A stretch of 64,000 bases of DNA, from positions 28,617 through 92,616 of the forward strand of contig JACRNC010000017.1 of NCBI GenBank assembly GCA_016219375.1. The letters run 5' to 3'. The translations under genes and the position numbers were made by a program. The stretch comes from Burkholderiales bacterium (GTDB taxonomy: Bacteria > Pseudomonadota > Gammaproteobacteria > Burkholderiales > Burkholderiaceae_C). The notes beneath the pieces are model-generated. The model searched no databases. It was not told where the DNA came from and saw only the letters and a program-made list of their open reading frames with translations. How positions within the stretch are numbered: the first letter of the stretch is position 1; each line of letters begins with the position of its first letter. Below, one piece after another: positions 44,133 to 54,256 of this stretch.

Positions 44133-44584
44133 TTCCAGCACACCTCAGGCTTGCTGCCCGTGCACGTCTTGTCGCCCGTGCTGCGCAGTCGCAATTCGCC
44201 GGCGTCGGCATCCGATCGACGGGGCGTGGCATAGACCTCCACGCAGCTGGCGATGGAGAGCGTGCCGCAGGCCCGGGCACCCAGGTCGTATGCCGCGTTC
44301 TGTGTGCTGTCGCCGGAGAAGTTCTTGAAGACCGTTTGGTTTTCGCTGGGCGTGAAGGCCAGGTAGGTGTTGTTCTGCGTGAGATAGCGCTCCTGCTGTT
44401 GCAGCAGGTCAGCCAGCGCTGCCCGTCCTTCCGCCCGGCGCCCCTTGAGCACCGCCCAGTTGTAGGCGGGATAGGCGATGGACGCCAGGATGGCAATGAT
44501 GGCCACGGTCACCATCAGCTCAATCAGCGTGAAGCCCCGTGCCCGCGCGAGCGAGAAGCTTGCGGGTTGGCGTGGTGTGGTCAT
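44129..44584 (-). CDS. pilE: type IV pilin PilE-like
   Basis: 151 residues from ATG 44584; a TTG at 44605 overlapping the pilY1 stop is possible. Class III leader ending Arg-Gly, then FTLIELMVTVAIIAILASIAYPAYNWAVLKGRR and a globular part with a C-terminal Cys pair (residues near 134 and 143). In this position PilE acts as a minor pilin next to PilY1. Lies between pilY1 and fimT with overlaps on both sides. Confidence 0.9.
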   Translation of the reverse strand: MTTPRQPASFSLARARGFTLIELMVTVAIIAILASIAYPAYNWAVLKGRRAEGRAALADLLQQQERYLTQNNTYLAFTPSENQTVFKNFSGDSTQNAAYDLGARACGTLSIASCVEVYATPRRSDADAGELRLRSTGDKTCTGSKPEVCWK

Positions 44585-44601
44585 GGTGGTCGTGGCCCGG
44601 T

Positions 44602-47600
44602 TCAATTGCGCAACGCCTTGTAGTTCACGATTTCCCGCCAGCCGTAGCGGCCGACCTCTTCCGAAGATTCGACCTGAGGGTTGGTGCCTGTGCCGATGCC
44701 GTCCGAGCCTTTGGTGATGACGCGGTAGCGGGTGGTTTGCGTGCGCAGGCCGGCGCTGGTTGCATCCCCCACTGTGCGTGCGACCTGGATCACCGAGGGC
44801 TCACCCTGGATGCCGATGATGGATCGTGTCACCGTACCGGAACCGGAAGGCAGGGCCACGGCGTAGACGTTGCCACTGCCAGCCTCGCAGCTGGTCGTCG
44901 CGGGCAGGATGGAGCCGAAGAAGACCTGCCCCGACAGCAGTGCGAAGCCGCTGATCTGCCGCTCACCGGTGGACGATGAGTTCGGGAAATCGAAGTACCA
45001 GCCGGGCTTGGTGGCGGTGTCACTGGCGCTGGTGGGGAAGCCCCAGACGAATGCCGTCCCGGATATCACGCCGCTGCTGACCGAGAGGCTGCGCAGTGCA
45101 GAGCGCCCGGATACCGTGTGCACGCCATCATCCATCAGGGCGTACACGCTCTGGGTCGTGAAGTTAGACGAGTTCACATCCGACTGTTCCAGGAATTTGC
45201 CTGTGCCGAAGAGCACGATGGTGCTGCCGTTGGGGCCGTAAGCCAGCTCGGGCTCCATCGTGATCGGCTGGCGGGTTGAGCCGACCGCCGCGGTGAAGAT
45301 GGGCTGACCGTTATTGGCCACCAGCGTGGTGTTGTAGTTCCAGTTCGCGCTGCCTGTTTTCGAGAAGTCCAGCTTCCAGAGGTTGCCCTGCAGGTCGCCG
45401 GCGTAGATCTGCGTGACCTCGCCGTAGCGGCCGCCCTTGGCCGCAAAGCCGACCATGCCCTTGGCTGCCGTGTCGAGGTTAGGCAGTGCCACCTTGTAGT
45501 AGTTGGTGTTCAGGCGCCAGGCGTCCGAAGCGGGCTTGCTCAGATCAAGGATGAACAGCACCGGATTGCCGCGGTTGTCGTCCGAGCCATCGTTGTTGTT
45601 GCCTGTGCCGCCATAGGCGAAGCGGCTGTCACTGTTGGCGTTGCTGTAGCTGTTGACACCACTGGCGAACACCGCGAACCACTTGTAGGTGGGCGTCTCG
45701 GCATCAGGGGCCGACGTGCGCATCTTCAAGATCTGCGGTCGCCCGATGATGTTGCCGACGTCCACGTCGTCCGCATCCGAAAACTCCCACAGCACCTTCG
45801 AGCTGCTGAAGGCGTTGGGATTGGTCACGTCCAGCGCGAAGACGCCTTGGCCCCCGCCGCCAGCGCCGGAGACCAGTACCGTCTTCCAATTGGTGCCGAC
45901 CTGAGCCTCGGCCACGGAGGGGGAGGCATCGACGTAGCTCTGGTGGGTGTAGGACGACTCGGCGAGCTTGTAGAGGTTGCGCACCACGAAGCTTGGGATG
46001 TAGGCGAACAGCTCGCGGCCCGTGCCGCCGGTGCGGTTGCCTGACGTATCGACCGCGCCGGCATGGAAGGCGTGCAGCATGCCGTCGTTGGCTCCTACGT
46101 AGACGGCGCGCACGCGGTCCTTGTTAGTCGCGTAGAAGGTGCTGTAGCCACTGTCGAGAATGCGGCTGGACGGCGCGCCAACATAGACGACGCTGGAGTT
46201 GATGATGTCGCCCAGCTTGCTGCTGCGCACCCGCCAGCCCATGGGCGCGGTGTAGGTGTCGTCACCACGCAGGTATGCCAGGCGCTTGCCGCCCGTCGTT
46301 ATCTCGTCGGCGGTCAAATCGGCGACGTTGCCCTGGTCCAGCGGCCGGCCCAGCGCGCGCTGGTAGACCACCGGTAGGTTGGCCCATTGGAAGTCGGCTG
46401 CGGCCTGCGCACTCCCGCTGGGCAGGCCGACCACGATGTTGCGGTCGGATGCGGCTCGCGTTGCCAGGCCGGCAGAAGCCCGCCACGTCGGATTGCCCTG
46501 CACCAGCCCGCCATCCGCACCGAGCGTGATGGGGGTGGCCGTCACGTCACCCGCCCAAGTGGTCGGGTCGAAGCTGCCTTGATAGACCTCCAGGGCATCG
46601 TCGGCGGAGGCGACTTGGCCCGACACCGATCCGCCGGCGATATTGCCCGTCACGGTGGAAGCCTTGGCGAACACGTCATCCAGGGCCTTGAGCAGGGCCT
46701 TTGCGTCGCTGGCGAGGAAGTAGGTCTTGGCCTCCATGGCACCACTGGCGCGCAACTCACCCCAGATGCTGTCATCCGGTTGGTTGTCCGCCGTGCGGAA
46801 GGGGACCATGCCGTTGCTCACGGACAGCGCCCGGTTGCGGTCGAAACCACCATACTTTGCCGCCAGGTAGAACTGGTTGCGGCGGCGATCCGTCAGATTG
46901 CTCGACTTGCTGTTCTCATTGACGTCGATCATGAAGGTGCGCGCCTTCATGCCAGGGCGGCGTAGTGACTCGCTACCTTGCCCGCGGATATCGTTGGTGT
47001 TGGCCCAGTAAGCCATGCCAGCAATATAGAACCCATTGTCCCGACCGCTGCTGTAGTTCTGCAGGTTGGCGAGTGATGACTCCGGGAGAGGGTTGTAGTT
47101 GCCCCAGGCATTGGTTTCCAGCTCGCCGACCTTGCGTGTCCACGCGGCAAAATCTGGCTCATTGGCGCCAGTATTGGCTGCTCGAGCAAAATCGTTGCCT
47201 TCCGTGCGGCTGTTGCCGGGGACGGACTTGTCCGCATGGGTGAAGATGTCACCGATCGTGAGAATATTGTTGGCGACGCAGGCGTAATTGGTCTGATTGG
47301 TGACGGCGGGGTGCGGGTCAGTCCATGAGGTATAGACCGGATAGCCGTCTTTGATTGCCTCGGTCAGGTTGTTGATGGCCTGGGGCGTGGGCGACAGACC
47401 CTGAAGGTAGCGCAGCGCTTCATAATAAAGCTCGCTGACCGGGTCATTGCTCTTGTAGCGGCCGAGAGTCGTTCCGGTGCGCCCAAATCGGTTGATATAG
47501 TTGATCGCTCCGCTGATGCCCATGGCGTCGCCCATGGGGTTTTCGATGAATACACCGGTGTCGACGTCCCATTCGCGCTGGGGATTTACCCCGGCGATTG

Positions 47601-48558
47601 CGTTGTAGTCGGAGTCATAGGCTGTGGGGCCAACATATTTCATGGGTGCTCGCAACACGCCCCCATAACGGGCTGTCCCGTCTTCCATCAGGTAGCCGAA
47701 TACGGCAACGCGTAGCCGGTCACTGTATTTCTGCAGGTTGCCGACGGGTTTGAATGCGTTGTTGGGATAGCGTTGGCAATATGTAGGGCGGCTCTGCGCG
47801 TCGCCGTTGTCGCAAACCTTCACGCGTACTTGGTGCGTGGCCAGATTCGCATTCTGCTGGGGGTCGTCGCAACCTGCCGCGCCGGCTGTACCGTTTGTGC
47901 CGCTGCCGTAGAAGACGAGATTTTTGCAATTCGTTATCTGCAGAGCAAAATTCCCGCGCAAGGCGCTTGGTACCGTACCTGCTTGCGCCGTGGCGGCGAG
48001 TGTCTTGACTTTGAAATACGCGCTGCTCTTGAAGAAGTCTTTCCGCAGGTATGCGCGCTGGAGGACCGTGAGGCTCGCGGTGTCCGAGACCCGATCCCCG
48101 CCGGTCAAGCTGTAGCGCAGGATGTCTATGGATGAGGCTGTAGCCCAGTTGAGGAAGTTTCCGCTGAAATGGCTGCTGCTTGAGCAGGTGCGGGTTGGCT
48201 GCCCGTTGCTCGTTTGAGAGGAAGCCTCGCGGACGTAGTAATTCTGAGCTGTCTGATAGCTATAGCAGCCGTTGGGATCGAAATACCCGACGTATTCAGT
48301 AGAGGCACTGTAGTCGTCATTCCGATATGCGGCACCCGTAGTGGGATATTCAACCGACAACGCCAGCGTCAGCGTTGGCTTTGCCTTCAGGCCCTGGAGG
48401 TAGAGCGGCTCCGAGGCGAGGGCCACGGTCGGGATGCTCAGCGGTGCCGGTGCCGACTGGCTGATGACTGCGCCGGCAAAGACCAGCCCAGCCAGTGCGG
48501 CAAGGGCGGTGCGAGGATGGCCGCGCAGCCACGACATGACGGAGGAACGGGTGATCAT
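44602..48558 (-). CDS. pilY1: PilY1-type pilus tip adhesin/retraction regulator
   Basis: About 1318 residues from ATG 48558, which has AAGGAG five bases upstream (overlapping the end of pilX). Signal peptide ending near residue 40 (FAGAVISQSAPAP). The C-terminal half carries the PilY1 beta-propeller: VYVGANDGMLHAFHAG, ELFAYIPSFV, GGGGQGVFALDVTNP, YAGDLQGNLWKLDFS, LFGTGKFLE, and a Ca-loop-like NNNDGSDDN before NPVLFILDLS. The N-terminal half is typical in length but the VWA MIDAS (DxSxS) motif expected after the signal peptide is absent. Acts at the pilus tip and modulates pilus retraction. Part of pilVWXY1E. Confidence 0.92.
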   Translation of the reverse strand: MITRSSVMSWLRGHPRTALAALAGLVFAGAVISQSAPAPLSIPTVALASEPLYLQGLKAKPTLTLALSVEYPTTGAAYRNDDYSASTEYVGYFDPNGCYSYQTAQNYYVREASSQTSNGQPTRTCSSSSHFSGNFLNWATASSIDILRYSLTGGDRVSDTASLTVLQRAYLRKDFFKSSAYFKVKTLAATAQAGTVPSALRGNFALQITNCKNLVFYGSGTNGTAGAAGCDDPQQNANLATHQVRVKVCDNGDAQSRPTYCQRYPNNAFKPVGNLQKYSDRLRVAVFGYLMEDGTARYGGVLRAPMKYVGPTAYDSDYNAIAGVNPQREWDVDTGVFIENPMGDAMGISGAINYINRFGRTGTTLGRYKSNDPVSELYYEALRYLQGLSPTPQAINNLTEAIKDGYPVYTSWTDPHPAVTNQTNYACVANNILTIGDIFTHADKSVPGNSRTEGNDFARAANTGANEPDFAAWTRKVGELETNAWGNYNPLPESSLANLQNYSSGRDNGFYIAGMAYWANTNDIRGQGSESLRRPGMKARTFMIDVNENSKSSNLTDRRRNQFYLAAKYGGFDRNRALSVSNGMVPFRTADNQPDDSIWGELRASGAMEAKTYFLASDAKALLKALDDVFAKASTVTGNIAGGSVSGQVASADDALEVYQGSFDPTTWAGDVTATPITLGADGGLVQGNPTWRASAGLATRAASDRNIVVGLPSGSAQAAADFQWANLPVVYQRALGRPLDQGNVADLTADEITTGGKRLAYLRGDDTYTAPMGWRVRSSKLGDIINSSVVYVGAPSSRILDSGYSTFYATNKDRVRAVYVGANDGMLHAFHAGAVDTSGNRTGGTGRELFAYIPSFVVRNLYKLAESSYTHQSYVDASPSVAEAQVGTNWKTVLVSGAGGGGQGVFALDVTNPNAFSSSKVLWEFSDADDVDVGNIIGRPQILKMRTSAPDAETPTYKWFAVFASGVNSYSNANSDSRFAYGGTGNNNDGSDDNRGNPVLFILDLSKPASDAWRLNTNYYKVALPNLDTAAKGMVGFAAKGGRYGEVTQIYAGDLQGNLWKLDFSKTGSANWNYNTTLVANNGQPIFTAAVGSTRQPITMEPELAYGPNGSTIVLFGTGKFLEQSDVNSSNFTTQSVYALMDDGVHTVSGRSALRSLSVSSGVISGTAFVWGFPTSASDTATKPGWYFDFPNSSSTGERQISGFALLSGQVFFGSILPATTSCEAGSGNVYAVALPSGSGTVTRSIIGIQGEPSVIQVARTVGDATSAGLRTQTTRYRVITKGSDGIGTGTNPQVESSEEVGRYGWREIVNYKALRN

Positions 48559-48560
48559 GG

Positions 48561-49199
48561 TCACTCCTTGCGATACAGGGCCTGCAGGACCACCTGGGTC
48601 TGCACATTCGGGCCGAAGCCGGATGCAGTTACGCGGTACACCAATGGTGTGCTTGTGTTCTCTTCATTGAGCTTGGCGTTCGAGCCGGGCAGCTGGAGTT
48701 GAGAGCCGTCGACCGTCTCGATGATGTAGCGAGGCACTCTTGCTGGAGCGACGCCGGTCGTCGAGGCTTGATAGGTCTGTCCGGTGTAGCTGCCCAGTGC
48801 TGCGGTGGGTGCATCGTTCCCGGTGGCAGTGAAGTCCACGGTCAACCACGCGGGCTCGGACCCGGCCGCCGTAGCTGCGCACAGCCCGCGGTTGGCAGCC
48901 GTGGTGCCGCAGCCGGAAACGAACTCGCCGGCCTTGGCTGCAGTGAACATCGTCGGGCGGGTGTTGGCGCCGGTACCTTGGCCGAATATCTCGGCCTCTC
49001 CATCGGCCAGGGCGGAGTCCGCGCCCTGCCAGGCGAGTTGATAGTCACGGTCGTAGCGGCTGGAGCGCTCCCCGAGCAGCGCGTATTGAGTTGCGCCGAC
49101 GCCCAGGATGGACACCACCACCAGTATCAGCAGCACAACGATCAGCGACAGGCCGCCCGAGCGGCGCGCACGATGGATCAGTAGAAGGTTGGGGCGCAT
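48561..49199 (-). CDS. pilX: PilX-like minor pilin
   Basis: 212 residues. N-terminal class III-like helix GGLSLIVVLLILVVVSILGVGATQYALLGERSSRYDRDY, as in PilX N-terminal domains (no Glu at +5), then a globular domain with a single Cys pair. Works with PilV, PilW and PilY1 in the tip complex. Its stop is 3 bases before the pilY1 ATG. Confidence 0.87.
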   Translation of the reverse strand: MRPNLLLIHRARRSGGLSLIVVLLILVVVSILGVGATQYALLGERSSRYDRDYQLAWQGADSALADGEAEIFGQGTGANTRPTMFTAAKAGEFVSGCGTTAANRGLCAATAAGSEPAWLTVDFTATGNDAPTAALGSYTGQTYQASTTGVAPARVPRYIIETVDGSQLQLPGSNAKLNEENTSTPLVYRVTASGFGPNVQTQVVLQALYRKE

Positions 49200-49200
49200 G

Positions 49201-50157
49201 TCAGTACGGCCGCTGGCTGTTACGCAACTGGACGGTGAAGCTCACCACATGGCGCAGGCGGTTGTCGCCGACCTGCAGGGCTGTGCCAGGGTCCGCATCG
49301 TCCTGAGCCGAGCGGCCCAGGGGGTAGAAGGTGGTGCCGTTCTGGTAAAAGGTGCTGGTCGGGGCGTACTCGGCGCGGCTGGAGCCGTCTCCACGCAGCA
49401 GCAGGCCGATCTTCAGCGTGCGTACCTTCTTCCAGTCGGCGGCTGTCATCTGGTCGGCGCGCAGATACTGGTTGGCGGTGTCGTCGTGGCTGGAGGACTG
49501 ATGAACGCCATAGAGCACCTGGAAGCTCTCTACGCCCTGAACGATCGGTTCGGTCTGCCAGCCTGAGCGGTCCTCGGCCATGTAGCTGCACATCAGGGTC
49601 GGCTCGCCATTGCTTACCGCGACATGGAACACGCTGTAGGGCCTGCGGGCCGGATCGGACTCCCAGTGCTCGGCCATGCCGGCACAGTTGATGATGCTGC
49701 CGTCGGCTTTGGTGTCGTCGTCGTAAGCGTTGGAGCCGTAGTAGCGCAGAACGAGGATGTCGCTGCCATTGGCGCATGCCGTGCCGCCGCCGGTGCAGCT
49801 GGTGCGCGAATTGGTCGTCAGGGCTGGCGAGGAGTTGCTGACGGTCAGCAAGGCATTGTTGAAGCCAAAGACGTCAGGTGTCGCCGACACGCCCCAGGCG
49901 GCTGCACCGGCCTTCTGTGAGCTGCGCATGACGTCCTCATAGCCAGCCTGCACGGTGATGCGTTGCACCAGGTCCATGGCCAGCCGGGCGTTCTCGCGGA
50001 GCTGGCTGGAGACATCCATGGCCGTGAAGCCCGTTCGCGCAGCCAGCAGGGCCGCCGCTGCAGCCAGGACGACAACCAGGCCGACCGCCATGGCCACCAT
50101 CAGCTCGATGAGCGTCATGCCCGCCATGCGGGCGCGTCGAATACGAAGGGTCGTCAT
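49201..50157 (-). CDS. pilW: PilW-like minor pilin
   Basis: 318 residues. Class III leader and helix MAGMTLIELMVAMAVGLVVVLAAAAALL with prepilin cleavage after Gly; PilW domain follows (LRENARLAMDLVQRI). Length usual for PilW. Tightly packed between pilV (12 bases upstream) and pilX. Confidence 0.9.
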   Translation of the reverse strand: MTTLRIRRARMAGMTLIELMVAMAVGLVVVLAAAAALLAARTGFTAMDVSSQLRENARLAMDLVQRITVQAGYEDVMRSSQKAGAAAWGVSATPDVFGFNNALLTVSNSSPALTTNSRTSCTGGGTACANGSDILVLRYYGSNAYDDDTKADGSIINCAGMAEHWESDPARRPYSVFHVAVSNGEPTLMCSYMAEDRSGWQTEPIVQGVESFQVLYGVHQSSSHDDTANQYLRADQMTAADWKKVRTLKIGLLLRGDGSSRAEYAPTSTFYQNGTTFYPLGRSAQDDADPGTALQVGDNRLRHVVSFTVQLRNSQRPY

Positions 50158-50169
50158 GCCATACCTCAG

Positions 50170-50757
50170 TCACATGCCCGCGATGAGTGGCAGGACCACG
50201 CTGGGCCTGCCGGCAAGGTCGATTGCCCCGTTCGCCTGGCGCGTACCGCGGTCCGTGCGCAATCGGCTCCAGCCGATCTTCACCACTGCCGTGCTGCCGC
50301 TGTTGCTGCAACCCCATTGGGGTACGCCGCTGCTGTAAGGCGTGCTGTCGTAGCAGACGACGGCCCGGGCGCCGGGCAGTTGGTCGGCCAGCTTGACCTG
50401 CCATTCGGCGACATCGGCCGTCGCGATCGCGCTGCCGGTGTCGCAGCTGCTGCTCATGCACGAGCGGGCGGAAAAGCTCGTGCTGGTGGTGGCCGTGTAG
50501 TCAAAGAGATAGGGGTTCTGGCTGGAGCTGGTCTGCACGGCGATCGCCTTGTTGGCGCGCATCAATTCACCGAGTTCCCGCCCGAGGTTGACTGCCACCG
50601 ACTGCAGCTTGGCCTCCCGGTTGGCCTGCATGGCGGCCGTCAGCATCCCGACCCCTCCGAGCACCCCGAGGGACAGTACGAGGATGGCGACCAGCACTTC
50701 GATCAGGGTGAACCCGCTCTCTGGCGGGCGAACTGCGGCAAGCGGGCGGTGTCGCAT
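50170..50757 (-). CDS. pilV: PilV-like minor pilin
   Basis: 195 residues. Class III leader Glu-Ser-Gly then FTLIEVLVAILVLSLGVLGGVGML; a conserved AMQANREAKLQSVAVNLGRELGELMRANK region typical of PilV. First gene of the pilus cluster; starts 106 bases after nrdR in the same direction, a gap that may hold the pilus promoter. Confidence 0.9.
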   Translation of the reverse strand: MRHRPLAAVRPPESGFTLIEVLVAILVLSLGVLGGVGMLTAAMQANREAKLQSVAVNLGRELGELMRANKAIAVQTSSSQNPYLFDYTATTSTSFSARSCMSSSCDTGSAIATADVAEWQVKLADQLPGARAVVCYDSTPYSSGVPQWGCSNSGSTAVVKIGWSRLRTDRGTRQANGAIDLAGRPSVVLPLIAGM

Positions 50758-50863
50758 GGTGGCGCACGGCGGGAAGTGGACTTGGTCAAACGATACCCAA
50801 GGCTCTGCCCGACGTGGCAGCCGCTCGTCTGCCCGGTCCTGCCGCTCGTCAGGAAGCCGTCTG

Positions 50864-51322
50864 CTAGCCCCGCCTCTTCGTCGTCTCGTTGATCGCCCGC
50901 ACGAACTCGTTGACGTCGTCGAAGCTGCGGTAGACGGAGGCGAAGCGCACGTAGGCGACCTTGTCCAGCTTGCGCAGCTCCTGCATCACCCACTCGCCGA
51001 GCTGGGTGGACGGGACTTCCTTTTCGCCGGTCTGGCGCAGGCGGGTCTCGATGTGCTCGACTGCGGCGTCCAGCGCCTGGGCGCTGACCGGGCGTTTGCG
51101 CAGCGCCAGGGTCAGCGAGCCCTTGAGCTTGCTGCGGTCGTAGTCGGTGCGGCGGCCGTCGCGCTTGACGATGGCCGGCCAGTCGATCTCGGCGCGCTCA
51201 TAGGTGGTGAAGCGCTTGTCGCAGGCAGTGCAGCGGCGGCGGCGGCGCACGGCGTCGCCTTCGTCGGACTCCCGGGTCTCGACGACCTGGGTGTCGGCAT
51301 GGGCGCAGAACGGGCAGCGCAT
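50864..51322 (-). CDS. nrdR: transcriptional repressor NrdR
   Basis: 152 residues from ATG 51322. Zinc ribbon MRCPFC...[13 protein letters not shown] and an ATP-cone domain. Represses ribonucleotide reductase genes according to the ATP/dATP balance. Lies between glyA and the pilus cluster, as in the glyA-nrdR-ribD neighbourhood of other Betaproteobacteria. Confidence 0.97.
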   Translation of the reverse strand: MRCPFCAHADTQVVETRESDEGDAVRRRRRCTACDKRFTTYERAEIDWPAIVKRDGRRTDYDRSKLKGSLTLALRKRPVSAQALDAAVEHIETRLRQTGEKEVPSTQLGEWVMQELRKLDKVAYVRFASVYRSFDDVNEFVRAINETTKRRG

Positions 51323-51421
51323 GGCTCGGTGTGGGCTGGGGCAGGCAGACGATGAGGAATCAGGCGCGACGCGCAGCGGCTGGTCGGGGGCGGGCTGCCA
51401 TCGCGCCGGGCGCAATGAAGG

Positions 51422-51444
51422 AAAGCCCGGCGGGGCCGGGCTTT
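51422..51444 (-). terminator. Rho-independent terminator after glyA
   Basis: GC-rich inverted repeat (10-base arms 51422-51431 and 51435-51444, AAAGCCCGGC) with a 3-base loop. On the minus strand it reads GCCGGGCTTTCCTTC, a good terminator immediately downstream of the glyA stop at 51455. Confidence 0.8.
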
Positions 51445-51454
51445 CAGGCGTCGA

Positions 51455-52705
51455 TCAGCGGTAGACCGGGAAGTCGCGGGTAAGTGCGGCCACCTTGGCG
51501 CGGACCTCGGCGATCTTGGCCTCGCTGCCGGGGTTGTCCAGCACGTCGGCGATCAGGTGGGCCGTCTGCACGGCCTGCGCTTCCTTGAAGCCGCGCGTGG
51601 TCATGGCCGGGCTGCCCAGGCGGATGCCGCTGGTGATCATGGGCTTCTGCGGGTCGTTGGGGATGCCGTTCTTGTTGCAGGTGATGTGCGCCTGGCCCAG
51701 GATCGCCTCGGCTTCCTTGCCGGTCAGGCCCTTGGGACGCAGGTCCACCAGCATCACGTGGCTCTCGGTGCGGCCGGAGACGATGCGCAGGCCGCGCTGG
51801 GTCAGCGTGTCGGCCAGGGCGGCGGCGTTCTTGATCACCTGCTGCTGATAGGCCTTGAACTCAGGCGCCAGTGCCTCCTTGAAGGCAACGGCCTTGGCGG
51901 CGATGACGTGCATCAGCGGGCCGCCCTGGATGCCGGGGAAGATGGCGCTGTTGATCTTCTTGGCAATGTCTTCGTTGTTGGTCAGCACGATGCCGCCGCG
52001 CGGGCCGCGCAGGCTCTTGTGCGTGGTGGACGTCACCACGTCGGCATGCGGCACCGGGTTGGGGTAGACACCGGCGGCGATCAGGCCGGCGTAGTGGGCC
52101 ATGTCGACCATGAAGTAGGCGCCGATCGCCTTGGCCACGCGGGCGAAGCGCTCGAAGTCGATGCGCAGGGCATAGGCCGAGGCGCCGGCGATGATGAGCT
52201 TGGGCTTGTGCTCGTGGGCCAGCCGCTCCATCGCGTCGTAGTCGATCTCTTCCTGCGCGTTCAGGCCGTAGCTGACGACCTTGAACCACTTGCCCGACAT
52301 GTTGAGCGCCATGCCGTGGGTCAGGTGGCCGCCTTCGGCCAGGCTCATGCCCATGATGGTGTCGCCCGGCTGCAGCAGGCCGAAGAACACTGACTGGTTG
52401 GCCTGCGAGCCGGAGTTGGCCTGCACGTTGGCGAAGCCGGCACCGTAGAGCTGCTTGAGGCGGTCGATGGCCAGCTGCTCGACCACGTCCACGTGTTCGC
52501 AGCCGCCGTAGTAGCGCTTGCCGGGGTAGCCCTCGGCGTATTTATTGGTGAGCTGGCTGCCCTGGGCAGCCATCACGGCCGGGGAGGCGTAGTTCTCCGA
52601 GGCGATGAGCTCGATGTGCTCTTCCTGGCGGCGGTTCTCGGCCTGGATGGCGGTCCAGATGTCGGGATCGACGTTGGCGAGGGTGGAGACGGTGCGGTCG
52701 AACAT
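51455..52705 (-). CDS. glyA: serine hydroxymethyltransferase
   Basis: 416 residues, full length. PLP enzyme making glycine and methylene-tetrahydrofolate from serine. Seen: [38 protein letters not shown] start, [12 protein letters not shown], the PLP lysine in [16 protein letters not shown] and C-terminal [14 protein letters not shown]. Provides one-carbon units used by the thyA-folA pair of this window. ATG 52705; no glycine riboswitch recognised upstream. Confidence 0.98.
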   Translation of the reverse strand: MFDRTVSTLANVDPDIWTAIQAENRRQEEHIELIASENYASPAVMAAQGSQLTNKYAEGYPGKRYYGGCEHVDVVEQLAIDRLKQLYGAGFANVQANSGSQANQSVFFGLLQPGDTIMGMSLAEGGHLTHGMALNMSGKWFKVVSYGLNAQEEIDYDAMERLAHEHKPKLIIAGASAYALRIDFERFARVAKAIGAYFMVDMAHYAGLIAAGVYPNPVPHADVVTSTTHKSLRGPRGGIVLTNNEDIAKKINSAIFPGIQGGPLMHVIAAKAVAFKEALAPEFKAYQQQVIKNAAALADTLTQRGLRIVSGRTESHVMLVDLRPKGLTGKEAEAILGQAHITCNKNGIPNDPQKPMITSGIRLGSPAMTTRGFKEAQAVQTAHLIADVLDNPGSEAKIAEVRAKVAALTRDFPVYR

Positions 52706-53003
52706 GGCAGTCCTCGTGGAGGGCTGCGACCGGGGGAGATGGCAGCAGCCCGGGGTTGGGCCCGTGACGACGCCGGCCGCGCCTGCAAAGGCTCCAGGCC
52801 GCGAAAAGCGTCATCGACAAGGGCTGCCCAGGCGAACGGCTAGAAGAAGCGGCGGCCGCAAGACAGTCAGCCGTCGGGCCGCGCTCCCCGGTGGTGCCCC
52901 ACCTTGCCCGGCTGCGTGCCCTGCTGGGCATGCGAGCGGGTGTATCGCCAGTCGCGCGGCAGGCGCGGATTTTAAAGGAAGGCCGCGGCTGGCGCGGGAT
53001 GGA
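52706..53003. other. intergenic region glyA upstream
   Basis: 298 bases between glyA and the transglycosylase gene, both leftward, so the glyA promoter must lie here. Only a short AT-enriched patch near 52970-52980 (gattttaaagga) stands out. No tandem glycine-riboswitch pattern was recognised. Confidence 0.4.
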
Positions 53004-54008
53004 TCAAAGCAGCGGCTCGGCCAGCGCGACGTGGTCGCTGCGCGCTGCGGCCGGCTGGCGCGGCTCGATATGCGTGGTGGAGGCGACCGTGGCCGAGGCG
53101 GCAGCGGCCTGCGCCGGGGCGGCCGGCTCGGTGACCACGGCCGGGGCCACGCCGGGGCCGGGCAGCTCGGCCGCGGGCGAGGCCGCCTGCAGCACCGGCG
53201 CCGGCACGCTCAGCGGCGTGGTCACCGGCACCTTGCGGCCGGCGGCCACCTGGCGCAGCAGGGCCTGCTCGGCCATCACCTTGGCGGCATAGCCGCCGTC
53301 GTGCGGCAGGTTGGCTGCGCCGACGTAGAACTTGAGGCCGCCCTCCAGGCTGCCCGCGCGGGCGATGCATTCCTTGAGCACCTGCACGCCCACGCGCAGG
53401 TTGCTGACCGGGTCGAAGGCGGCGTGCATGCCGCCGAAGGCCTCGTACTTGTCGTCGTGGACGCGGGTCATGACCTGCATCAGGCCCTGGGCGCCGACCG
53501 CACTCTGGGCGAAGGGGTTGAAGCGCGACTCGATGGCCATCACGGCCAGGATCAGCGTGGGCTCCAGCCGGGTCTGGCGGCCCACCTGCCAAGCCTCCTG
53601 CACCAGGCGGGCAATGGGCTCGGGCGCGACGCGGTAGCGGCGGGACAGCCACTGGGTGACGGCGGCCTGCTGGCGGTCGAGCTCGGCCGGGTCTACCGCG
53701 GTGGCGCGGGCAATGCCCAGCGGCTCGGCCAGGCTGGCGGCGATCACTTGGGGCAGGTCGTCGTCGGCCTGGGCCTGCAGGCGGGACTGCTCGCGCGACT
53801 GCAGCCAGTCCCGGGCCTGGTCCTCCAGTGCGTGGCGCAGGTCCGGCTTGCCGGCGACGAAGGCTGCGCTCACGGCAGCCGCCACGCCGATGGCCAGCAG
53901 CGAGTGGCGGCTGACCGCCATCAGCCCGTGGACGGTGTCGGCGACCAGCAGGCGCGGGTCGGCCAGGCGTATTCGGGACGGCGACAGGGCGGAGGTGGAC
54001 ACGGACAT
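53004..54008 (-). CDS. membrane-anchored lytic transglycosylase
   Basis: 334 residues from ATG 54008 with AAAGGA upstream; the longer frame to 54146 lacks a site. N-terminal signal anchor (about 36-52, LLAIGVAAAVSAAFVAG). Central SLT (family 1 lytic transglycosylase) domain: the catalytic Glu in VMAIESRFNPFAQSAVGAQGLMQVM and later VSNLRVGVQVLKECI and FYVGAANLP. Ala/Pro-rich C-terminal tail of about 90 residues. Cleaves peptidoglycan glycan strands. Divergent from ubiD. Confidence 0.9.
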   Translation of the reverse strand: MSVSTSALSPSRIRLADPRLLVADTVHGLMAVSRHSLLAIGVAAAVSAAFVAGKPDLRHALEDQARDWLQSREQSRLQAQADDDLPQVIAASLAEPLGIARATAVDPAELDRQQAAVTQWLSRRYRVAPEPIARLVQEAWQVGRQTRLEPTLILAVMAIESRFNPFAQSAVGAQGLMQVMTRVHDDKYEAFGGMHAAFDPVSNLRVGVQVLKECIARAGSLEGGLKFYVGAANLPHDGGYAAKVMAEQALLRQVAAGRKVPVTTPLSVPAPVLQAASPAAELPGPGVAPAVVTEPAAPAQAAAASATVASTTHIEPRQPAAARSDHVALAEPLL

Positions 54009-54256
54009 CTGACGATCCTTTCGCGCCGCGCGCAGCCTGGGGAGGGCGGCATCGCGGTGGTGTAATCGCCCGACATCGCGGCCCTCTGACGGGGCGCGGG
54101 CGACCGACTCTCCGGGTGGTGTGTGTTGCGCAGAAGGGCTTGACAAGCAGGCCGACTACGGGTTCACCCGGGGCTGGTTGGGAAAACGGGCGGATTCTAG
54201 GTAGCCAGAAAATAACCGGTCAACCATAAAGGTTGCTGGCCTTATAGCTGTTGAGA

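Noticed and set aside
52706..53003. Possible glycine riboswitch before glyA
   Set aside because: No tandem aptamer pattern or conserved core was recognisable by eye.
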